Positions 35,287 to 43,700 of a DNA stretch of 64,000 nucleotides are shown one piece after another. Both the position numbers and the translations under genes were made by a program. The notes beneath the pieces were generated by a model. The model did not search any database and was not told the DNA's origin. It saw only the letters and a program-made list of their open reading frames with translations. Position 1 is the first letter of the stretch; the number at the start of each line of letters is the position of its first letter. Where the stretch lies: assembly GCA_017618055.1 (NCBI GenBank), contig JAFZVB010000018.1, positions 1-64,000 of the forward strand, in the 5' to 3' direction. This stretch comes from Clostridia bacterium. Lineage in GTDB: Bacteria > Bacillota > Clostridia > Christensenellales > CAG-917.

Positions 35287-36285
35287 ATGAAGAACATTTT
35301 AGTTACTGGTGGCGCAGGTTTTATTGCTTCCCATACAGACGTAGTTTTACTTGAAAATGGTTATGGTGTAGTTGCTATAGATAATTTCTCTAATAGCAAT
35401 ATGGAACCAATTAAGAATGTAGAAAAGATTACAGGGAAACCAATTAAGTTCTTTGAAGGTGATGTAAGAGATAGAGATATACTCAACAAAATCTTTGATG
35501 AGAATGATATCTATGCTGTAATTCATTTTGCAGGATTAAAAGCAGTTGGAGAAAGTACAGTTAAACCGATTGAATACTATGATAACAACCTTATCTCTAC
35601 ATTAGTATTATTAGAAGTAATGCGTGCACATAATGTTAAAAACTTAGTTTTCTCATCCTCGGCAACAGTATATGGAACACCAAAACAATTACCTTTAACA
35701 GAAAGTAGTCCAATTGGTGGCACAACAAATCCATATGGAACAACAAAACTCATGATAGAAGATATGTTAAGAGACGTATATAAGGCAGATAATAGCTGGC
35801 ATATCGCTCTTTTAAGATACTTCAACCCAGTTGGTGCACATGAAAGTGGATTAATTGGAGAAGATCCAAATGGTATTCCTAATAACTTAATGCCATATGT
35901 TGCAAAGGTTGCTTCTGGTAAACTTCCTTGTGTACAAGTATTTGGAAATGATTACCCAACTCCAGATGGAACTGGTGTTAGAGATTATATCCACGTAATG
36001 GACCTTGCAGAAGGACACATTGCAGCTCTTAAAAATATAGAGAAGTTCACAGCAACAGCAGTAAACCTTGGAACAGGAATAGGGTATAGTGTTCTAGATA
36101 TGATTAAAGCATTCTCTAAAGCTTGTGGCCATGATATCCCATACAAGATTGTAGATAGAAGACCTGGAGATGTTGCATCCTGTTATGCTAGTCCAGACTT
36201 TGCAAAAGAGTTTATTAATTGGGAAGCAAAGAGAAATCTAGAGGATATGTGTAGAGACCTTTGGAAGTTTCAATCTAATAGATAG
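35287..36285 (+). CDS. galE: UDP-glucose 4-epimerase
   Basis: 332 residues. A short-chain dehydrogenase fold that swaps UDP-galactose and UDP-glucose with bound NAD. The active site shows S-S-S-A-T-V-Y-G and the Y-G-T-T-K pair (catalytic Tyr and Lys), and the sugar-end marks R-Y-F-N-P-V-G-A-H-x-S-G and G-T-G-V-R-D-Y-I-H-V-x-D-L are intact. The NAD loop reads G-G-A-G-F-I-A-S-H where G-G-A-G-Y-I-G-S-H is usual, so the third Gly is Ala. It works with galM and the GH27 enzyme close by in galactose use or in surface glycan synthesis. Confidence 0.95.
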   Translation: MKNILVTGGAGFIASHTDVVLLENGYGVVAIDNFSNSNMEPIKNVEKITGKPIKFFEGDVRDRDILNKIFDENDIYAVIHFAGLKAVGESTVKPIEYYDNNLISTLVLLEVMRAHNVKNLVFSSSATVYGTPKQLPLTESSPIGGTTNPYGTTKLMIEDMLRDVYKADNSWHIALLRYFNPVGAHESGLIGEDPNGIPNNLMPYVAKVASGKLPCVQVFGNDYPTPDGTGVRDYIHVMDLAEGHIAALKNIEKFTATAVNLGTGIGYSVLDMIKAFSKACGHDIPYKIVDRRPGDVASCYASPDFAKEFINWEAKRNLEDMCRDLWKFQSNR

Positions 36286-36313
36286 AAAGAAGTATATACT
36301 TAAACAAAAAAAT

Positions 36314-36339
36314 CACCTCTTTGTAAAGAGGTGTTTTTT
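36314..36339 (+). terminator. Terminator between galE and galM
   Basis: Perfect 9-bp stem CACCTCTTT / AAAGAGGTG with a 2-base loop region and T6 downstream. An A-rich stretch on the other side lets it also end the convergent galM transcript. Confidence 0.85.
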
Positions 36340-36358
36340 ATTGTTAGTATAGGTTGTA

Positions 36359-37399
36359 TTATAATTTTTCTGGTACGTAGAAGAAGTACTCTGTCTTGGA
36401 AGAGAATTTCTTGTTTCCTCCAATATAAGCAGATGGTGCACCTTTAATATTTACAGAGTTTGGCAACAATTGTGTTTCCATACAGAATGCACTTTGCTTG
36501 TTGTATTTAAATCTTCCTTGTACACCACTTAAGAAGTTTCCTGTGTAGAATTGCATACATGGTGCTGTTGTTCTAACTTCCATCTTAATACCGCTTGTTA
36601 GGTTATATGCAGCTGCAACAGGGTATACAAATCCGTGTGTATCTAGGATGTAGTTGAAATCATAGCCACCAACCAAGTTGAGGTATTTGTCATCCTTGTG
36701 AATATCTTTCCCAATCTTCTTGAATTCTGTAAAATCATAGACGGTGCCTTTAATTGGATACTTGATTCCTGTTGGAATCATGAATTCATCTATGTCTGAT
36801 ATATATTTTGCTGCTATTCTAACATATGTGTCTGTAATCTTCTTTGTGAAGTCTCCAGTAAGGTTAAAATAAGCGTGGTTTGTTAAATTGACAGGGGTTT
36901 GCTTATCTGATTTTGCTTCATATGAAATAGTAACTCTTCCATCTATAACATCTGAAAGGGCATACTTAACTGCAACCTTAAGTGTTCCTGGATATCCTTC
37001 TTCTCCATCTGGGGAGGTGTATTTAAGAGTGATACTATTGTTCTTGTTTATGGTTGCTTTCCAGAACTTTTTATCAAAACCTTCTTTACCACCATGTATA
37101 GATACATGAGGTTTATTTTCACAGAGTTCATATACTTTTCCGTAGTGCTCAAATTTTGCATTTCCGATTCTGTTTGCGAATCTTCCAATAACTGCACTAA
37201 AGTATGGGTTTGGTCCCATATATTCGCCTGGTGTTTCAAAACCTGCAACAACATCTACTAATTCGCCATCTTTATTTCTAACGAATAGCTTAAATATTCT
37301 TGCTCCGTATGTGATAATTTCAAGTCTTGTGCCGAATTTGTTTTCAATGGCATATGTTTCAATACCGTTTTGATCTGTGTCTACGAGATAAGCTTTCAT
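36359..37399 (-). CDS. galM: Aldose 1-epimerase (galactose mutarotase)
   Basis: 346 residues. It interconverts alpha and beta galactose. Family marks are F-S-A-V-I-G-R-F-A-N-R-I, the catalytic His in S-I-H-G-G, a second His in N-L-T-N-H-A-Y-F-N-L, and the Gly/Asp/Asn sugar-binding 'GGYDFNYIL'. The catalytic Glu lies near the C-terminus in F-C-M-E-T-Q. I place the start at the ATG at 37399 because AAAGGGGA lies 7 bp before it; the ATG two codons earlier (37405) sits directly against that site. Converges on galE. Confidence 0.94.
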   Translation of the reverse strand: MKAYLVDTDQNGIETYAIENKFGTRLEIITYGARIFKLFVRNKDGELVDVVAGFETPGEYMGPNPYFSAVIGRFANRIGNAKFEHYGKVYELCENKPHVSIHGGKEGFDKKFWKATINKNNSITLKYTSPDGEEGYPGTLKVAVKYALSDVIDGRVTISYEAKSDKQTPVNLTNHAYFNLTGDFTKKITDTYVRIAAKYISDIDEFMIPTGIKYPIKGTVYDFTEFKKIGKDIHKDDKYLNLVGGYDFNYILDTHGFVYPVAAAYNLTSGIKMEVRTTAPCMQFYTGNFLSGVQGRFKYNKQSAFCMETQLLPNSVNIKGAPSAYIGGNKKFSSKTEYFFYVPEKL

Positions 37400-37500
37400 A
37401 AACATTCCCCTTTATTTAATAGTAGTTAAATATTACACCTTCCATACAAAGTATGCAAGTACTAATATAGCCAAGATATTATATTTTGTGAAAGTTAAAT

Positions 37501-38859
37501 TCACATTACTTCTTTTGCAATACGTTTTGTCTCTTTTGTGAAGGCATCATATTCTTCTTTCCATCTAAGTATGGCAGTGTAGTCATATTTCTTTGGAAGT
37601 TTATTTGCAAGAAGTCTACCTTCTATAGCACGTTTTATTGCAACTTCAAGTTTATCTTTTAAGTCCTTTCTAGACATAAATAAGTCATAGGAATTAGTGA
37701 TGTCAGAGAGTTTGAAATCATGAATCTTATCCCATTCTTTGTTGGCCAAAGAGACCAAATTTTCGTTAATAATACCAGATGAAAAGATCCATTCTAAGTC
37801 TTCATGAGATATCTCTTCTAGGAATAATCTGAGGGTATAATTGAAGAACAAATCTTTGCCAATTTCTTTCATAAAATCATACTCATATTCCCATAGATTT
37901 TCGGCATTAAATTCTTTGTTTTTTGAGATAGTTTCAACAAGTATTTTGGCAGCAATTAATGTGGTCTCAATACCACTTCCATTTGTAGGTCTTGCCATAC
38001 TTGCACTGTTGCCAATTACGGCATAGCCATCTCCTATCATCATACCAATTGGATTGCGAAGAGGAATGGTATCTCTAATCTCAAAAAGTTTCTCATTTGT
38101 AAGATAATTTTGTTTCTCTTTTATAGCATTTATTTCTTCATTAATTGTCTCTTGAGATAGGGAAGATAACTTGCCAACAAATACGTCTGCATAGTTTGGA
38201 TTTGGTGCATCTTTACACCAAGAAATACCTCTTATTCCATGTGGCATAATGTATACTTTTGAAGGCTGTTCTTCGTCTGTTGTCTTCTTAAAAAATGCTC
38301 TGTATGCAACCATAAAATCATCCTCAGAGAATGTATCTCTCATTAGGAAGTGAATTGGGGTTTGTTGCTTAAACGGTGAGTTTAAACCTGCAGAATCAAT
38401 AGTTAAATCTGCGATATATGAATTTGAACCACATTTCGCTCCAACCACATAGTTGTCTTTTATAATGAGTTCATTTACCTTTGTTTCAAACTTAACTGTG
38501 GCATAAAGAGAGGCTAAAGTTGAGAGAGTATAGGCAAGCTTTTTACGGTCTACATCTAGTGACTTTGCCTTCTTGTCAGACTGCTTAATATGTCCATCTC
38601 CGCTTGGTCCCATAAAGTCTAAAACTTGCTTTGGAATACAAACATCTCTAGGCATAACTAACTCTGCATTTTTGAATGTATCTTTGTTAACTGCGTCATG
38701 CCAAGGATATCCTAAATCTTCTTGTTTTTTTGCTTCAAGGAGGGTTACATCATAACCTTTCATTCCAAGTTTATAAGCACAGTATAGTCCTCCTATTCCT
38801 GCGCCAAGAATAAGTATTTTTTTAGGTTTTTTGTAATGAGATAATCTATCTTTTGCCAT
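37501..38859 (-). CDS. FAD-dependent geranylgeranyl-reductase-family oxidoreductase
   Basis: 452 residues. The N-terminal FAD motif is I-L-G-A-G-I-G-G-L-Y-C-A with E-A ending the second strand. The second FAD site is G-D-G-Y-A-V-I-G-N-S-A-S-M-A-R-P-x-N-G-S-G-I-E, as in p-hydroxybenzoate hydroxylase-fold reductases of the GGR family. Between them are long beta strands typical of the substrate domain. It may reduce an isoprenoid or related lipid; the substrate is not evident. It starts two bases after the GH27 stop and has no clear ribosome site, so translation is probably coupled to that gene. Confidence 0.78.
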   Translation of the reverse strand: MAKDRLSHYKKPKKILILGAGIGGLYCAYKLGMKGYDVTLLEAKKQEDLGYPWHDAVNKDTFKNAELVMPRDVCIPKQVLDFMGPSGDGHIKQSDKKAKSLDVDRKKLAYTLSTLASLYATVKFETKVNELIIKDNYVVGAKCGSNSYIADLTIDSAGLNSPFKQQTPIHFLMRDTFSEDDFMVAYRAFFKKTTDEEQPSKVYIMPHGIRGISWCKDAPNPNYADVFVGKLSSLSQETINEEINAIKEKQNYLTNEKLFEIRDTIPLRNPIGMMIGDGYAVIGNSASMARPTNGSGIETTLIAAKILVETISKNKEFNAENLWEYEYDFMKEIGKDLFFNYTLRLFLEEISHEDLEWIFSSGIINENLVSLANKEWDKIHDFKLSDITNSYDLFMSRKDLKDKLEVAIKRAIEGRLLANKLPKKYDYTAILRWKEEYDAFTKETKRIAKEVM

Positions 38860-38861
38860 AG

Positions 38862-40484
38862 CTATTTTTTAATGTATTTGTATACCACGACACCATGTCC
38901 TGGGATGATTGTTTTTATGCTGTTATTTTCACTTGTTATTTCGCCAACAATTTGCTTAATTTCATAAGCTTCTATTTTGTCTGCAGAGGTGTAATTATCC
39001 TTTGTTAAAATGTCTGGATTGAACTTGAATGTCTTTGCAGATTTTGACTTGTTGAAGAAACAAATAGCAATACCATCTTCTAGTGGTTTTGCAAGAACAT
39101 CTACCTTTCCTTTTATAATTCTTTTTGCTTGCTTGCAAAGATTGTCTTGGTCTATTGCAATTAAGTCTTTATTTGTTACTATATCCAAAACTGGTTTAGT
39201 AATCTTTCTTAAATCATTTCCAAGAACTAGTGGGGAAGCCATCATACACCAGAGAGCAAAGTGTGCCAGATTTTCATCATATGTTAACTTTCCATTTCCA
39301 ACCTCAAGCATATCTGGATCATTGAAATGATATGGGGAAGCATGGTTATATAATTTTACATTTCTTCCATAAATTAACATCATCCATGGCCACCAAGCTT
39401 TAATATCTGGAGTTGTTCTCCACATATTTCCAGCAGCATAACCCCAAAGCCAAGGTTTTCTAAATCCCCATTCGCAGATAGAGAAGGTTATAGGTTTAAT
39501 ATCTGCTTTGTTTTCTTCTGCAACTTGCTTGGAAGCATTAACTAAAGCATATGCCATTTTCTTATATTGTAATTTTGCACTTGTGATACCATTTGTTACA
39601 GGGTTGAATAATTCAATCTTGTTGTCTCCTGCATTAAGTTTAATAACTGTTTGGAATCTTGCTGTGACATTTATTTTCTTTTGTCCAGGGCAGGTGATGT
39701 AATATCCGTCATCTCCGTTAACTTTAACAGTTATGTATTTATCATACTTTCTACCATATTTTCTAACCAAAAGGGTTATTACATATTCGCCTTCTTCCTT
39801 AACTGCAATATTAAATATTGCTTTTCCTTTTCCTGCATCCAGTCCAGATATAATAGAACCACCTTCAACTTTCTTGCAAGGCATAAACTTTGCAAAGCCT
39901 TCAAGTTTTGCATTACTGCATAAATACTTTTCTGAATTATTAGTTCCAAGTGGTGTAATCTCTATACCATAAATAATTGGAGCATATGGAGACATTTTAA
40001 TGTTATGACAAAAGTCATACTTTAAATACTCGCAGCCCCATCTTGCATATGTTAAAGCATCCCTTTCTTCGTTGCCTAAGCCAGCAGGCATATCTTCACA
40101 AGTTAAAGTACCATTAGAGGAATATATTCCAAGTTTTAATCCTAAAGCATTTACATCTTTAACTAGAGCAGGGATACCTCTTGGGAATGTCGCATAGTCT
40201 GCTTGCATATTTCCGTCTTTGTCTCTTTCTCCACATTGCCAGTTGTCATCTATATTTACATAAATGTAACCAGCATCCTTAAGACCACTTTCTGCCATAA
40301 CTTTTGCTGTTTCTAGAATAAGATCTTCGTTTACATGATTTGCAAAAGTATTCCATGTAGACCAACCCATTAATGGAGTTCTTCTTCCATTGGTTAAATA
40401 TGGTTCATCTTTAATTTCATCTACGGTTTTCTTTACAAAAAGAGACTTTAGATAACAAATAGGACACATTCCATTTCTTTTCAT
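38862..40484 (-). CDS. GH27 alpha-galactosidase with a carbohydrate-binding-like insertion in the barrel
   Basis: 540 residues, apparently cytoplasmic (no signal peptide). The GH27 barrel shows P-L-M-G-W-S-T-W-N, N-I-D-D-N-W, nucleophile Asp157 in Y-L-K-Y-D-F-C-H, acid/base Asp360 in M-W-R-T-T-P-D-I, and H-F-N-D-P-D-M-L-E-V-G-N. Residues ~165-310 are not part of the normal barrel: they form a beta-sandwich-like module (G-Y-Y-I-T-C-P-G region, then 'VIKLNAGDNKIELFNP') resembling CBM6/35-type carbohydrate-binding domains. The barrel resumes at A-L-V-N-A-S-K-Q-V-A. The N-terminus has an odd C-P-I-C pair. It releases alpha-linked galactose, feeding galM and galE nearby. Confidence 0.88.
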   Translation of the reverse strand: MKRNGMCPICYLKSLFVKKTVDEIKDEPYLTNGRRTPLMGWSTWNTFANHVNEDLILETAKVMAESGLKDAGYIYVNIDDNWQCGERDKDGNMQADYATFPRGIPALVKDVNALGLKLGIYSSNGTLTCEDMPAGLGNEERDALTYARWGCEYLKYDFCHNIKMSPYAPIIYGIEITPLGTNNSEKYLCSNAKLEGFAKFMPCKKVEGGSIISGLDAGKGKAIFNIAVKEEGEYVITLLVRKYGRKYDKYITVKVNGDDGYYITCPGQKKINVTARFQTVIKLNAGDNKIELFNPVTNGITSAKLQYKKMAYALVNASKQVAEENKADIKPITFSICEWGFRKPWLWGYAAGNMWRTTPDIKAWWPWMMLIYGRNVKLYNHASPYHFNDPDMLEVGNGKLTYDENLAHFALWCMMASPLVLGNDLRKITKPVLDIVTNKDLIAIDQDNLCKQAKRIIKGKVDVLAKPLEDGIAICFFNKSKSAKTFKFNPDILTKDNYTSADKIEAYEIKQIVGEITSENNSIKTIIPGHGVVVYKYIKK

Positions 40485-40661
40485 ACTGTACCTCTAAAAT
40501 GATATTTAACTAATTATAGTCCAAAACAAATTATAAGACAACAAATCTAAATTGTACACAATCCAAAAAGTGTAATAAATATGTGGTTTTAAGTGTTTAG
40601 AATAGCCAAAAAATAATTTTTAAATAAAAATTAACCCCGTTAGAATGCGGAAAATCTTTTA

Positions 40662-40690
40662 TTGATATACCTAAATACTTATGATAAAAT
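40662..40690 (+). promoter_or_regulatory. Promoter for the 1907-residue surface protein gene
   Basis: TTGATA (40662-40667), 17-bp spacer, TAAAAT (40685-40690). The leader starts near 40697 and contains GTATGTGCATT, also found before the pilus operon, and a TGTGCA/TGCGCA hairpin. Confidence 0.6.
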
Positions 40691-40750
40691 ATAGTTTGTA
40701 TGTGCATTTATGCGCAATACGTATGTATATGTAAGAAAGGGAATTTTATA

Positions 40751-43700
40751 ATGAGTGAAGACGATGTAAAGAAGAACGTTGGTCCACAAGCACCACAAAG
40801 ACCTGGAGCTCCAGCAAGACCAGGTGCGCCTGCTAGACCAGCGCCAGTTAGACCTAGTGCACCACCTGCACCAAGTCAACCAAGTGCTCCTCCTAGACCC
40901 CAAGCACAGCCAAAAGAAGATGTAAAAGCAGCACCTGTTGCACCACATAGACCTGTTCAACCAGCAGCAAAGGTAGAGGAAAAGCCAGTAGCAAGCCAAC
41001 CACAGCAACAAGCTCAAGCACAACCAGCACAAAACACAAAAACAGATATAGCTAACAAGATTGTTAGACTTGAGACAACCGCTCTTAGACCAGTTTGTTC
41101 TAAGAAAGCAGATACTCATATTTCAGCCGAAACAAGAGAAAAACTAAATTTAGGTTTTGAAAGTTTGGCAAGAGGAGAATATGGTGCTGCAGATGGTATT
41201 TTTGATGGCATTTTAGCAAAGGAAAATAATCCTGTTGCCTTAGGTGGTTCTATTCTTGCTGTTTCTGGAGCAAAAGATAAGAATACATTCAGTAAAGTTC
41301 ATGCAATAAATTACACAGATTATAAAACCCTTACAAAATATATAGATACTGAAGTTAATCAAGAAGAAGCTCTTCAATTTGTTAATGTTTTCTGCGAATC
41401 TGCAGTAGAACTTACGCATCTTAAAAAATCCAAGCAATTCATGGAATGTTATAACTGCTTAAATGTTTATAACGTTGAGAGTTGTAAAAAGTTGAATAGA
41501 ACTGCATACGATTACGCTGTTCTTTTAATTAGAGAGAATAGGGATATAGAAATCGCATCTAAATTGTTAGATGTTTCTGTTCCTAAACTTTGTAATGGAA
41601 GAGTATTCTCATACTATTTCGCATTTGTCCAATATATTATTGGTTCAGCTATTTCAGTAGGACTTTTTGATTTAGCAGATAAATGGATCAAGAACTTACT
41701 TGCACAAGACGACATGGACTTATACGGACACTGGTCTGCTCTTAAGGTTGAATATAAAGCCAAGACAGATAACGAGATGTTCGCTCATTTGGAAGATGCA
41801 AATAACTATGATGAAATCAAAACAATGCTAGCAAAGACTAGAAAGGAAGATTCCACTAAGTTCTTAGATACACTTCGTAGAAGAGTACAATATTTACTTA
41901 GGAGTGATGAAGGAAAAGGAGATGCGTGTGCAAGATGGATTGGCATTTTAGCCTCAAGTCCTCGTGATGATAGAATAGAACGTGCAACGGCAGATTTGGA
42001 ACTCGTATTACATACAAGCACTCCAAAGGCAATGGAACCTGTATTTGCAAAGTTGGTAGACATTGTTTATAGAAGCAATTTAGAGCAATACACAGGTAGT
42101 ATGTACAAATATGGTCTTAATGCCTTAGAAAAAGAGGAAGATTCAGATACAGCAGATAAATGGTTCTCACAAATTAATAGAGTAGACAGAACCAATTACA
42201 AAGGATATTTAGGAAAAATCCTTGTAAAACTTGGCTGTAAGAAGATAGATGACCTATATATCTATATGTCAGACTTCACATATTTTGCAGACATAGATGC
42301 AATGATAAAGGCATCAAATGGCAAAACACCGGTTTTGGAAATGATAGCCCCATTCTTGCTTGGTTGTACAAGATATGTATTAAAAGGTAATAGTCAAGGA
42401 CAAGTTAATTCAGAGGATGGTATATTTGTAACATTCAAGGAATTATTAACCAGAATTCCAAAGGATGAATTTACTAAATCTGATTCTGTAGGACCATACG
42501 TTCTTGGAATGGCTAAAGAATGTTCGGATAAAGAGCTTTATGATCATGCAGCAGGTTTTTACAGATTATATCTTGAATACTATCCAGATGATGATGAAGT
42601 TCAATGGAAGTTAGTTAGATGTACTGTCTTATCTAAGACAGATGATGATATTATAAACCAAGACACTCTTATTGAAGATTTGCCAGAATATAATGCAGCA
42701 GTTTCAGCAGCAGAGGCAAAGAAGAGTGAGAGAGCAGAACATTATAGACAAATAGCAGAAGAACAACATAAGAGAATTAGTGGCAAAAAACACAAGAAAG
42801 CAAAGAGAAAAGGATTGATATCCTTTATAGTAATTCTTGTTGTAGTTCTTGTTGCTGGTGCAGCTGTTGGTGGATTCTTCGGTGTAAGACAAATCCTTTA
42901 TAAAGGACAAGAAGGATTAACATATACAGCAATAGATGGCGGATACCAAGTAAGTGCAGATAAGTATTTTAAGGATTCAGTTGCAACTATTGAGGCTCAG
43001 TATGAAGGACAGCCGGTTATAGCAATTGCAGCTAATGCATTTAAAGGAAATGAGGATTTAAAGAAACTTTATATTCCAGACACAATTATTACAATTGGTG
43101 AAGATGCATTTAAGGGATGTAAGAATTTAACCACTATTATTTATTCCGTGGATGCTGAAGATGACGAGGAGGAAGAAGTTCCAGAATCATTAGATGCTCA
43201 AAAGAGTAACATTAAAGGCTTACAGGTTATTGAATCCGGTGCATTTAGTGGTTGTTCGGCTCTAACAGATATCTTTAATTTCACAGATACTTTAACCATG
43301 ATTGGTAATGGTGCATTTGAATATTGCACAGCTTTAACTACAATTACAATACCTTCATCTGTTACTTCAATGGGTTCCAATGTATTCAACGGATGTCCAG
43401 ATCTCATTATTGATGTTAAAGGTAGCAGAGATACTTCACAATGGCCATCAGACTGGGCAGGTAGTGGAGATAGCAAAGCAGATGTACACCAAGAATTTAG
43501 AATTATATATGAAACAAGAAACAACATTGGTTCAAGTTCACAAACTGTTGTAAAGAAAAACAACAAAATTGTTGAGTATGAAACAGTTCTTTTAGATAAG
43601 ACATTTGAATTATTAGTTCCAGAAGAAATTCCAGGATATGTATTCACTGGTTGGTATACTCAATCTTCCGGTGGATCCGCTATAACAGATGCATATGGAA

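Noticed and set aside
40700..40750. Upstream in-frame ATG that would lengthen the 1907-residue protein by 17 residues
   Set aside because: It lies at the predicted transcription start, has no ribosome site and would add a Cys/Tyr-rich oddity. The ATG at 40751 has GAAAGGGA at 8 bp.
40679..41119. 146-residue minus-strand frame rich in Trp, Cys and Ser
   Set aside because: It is antisense to the Pro/Ala-rich repeat codons (CCA, GCA) of the adhesin, which produce Trp, Cys and Ser in reverse.
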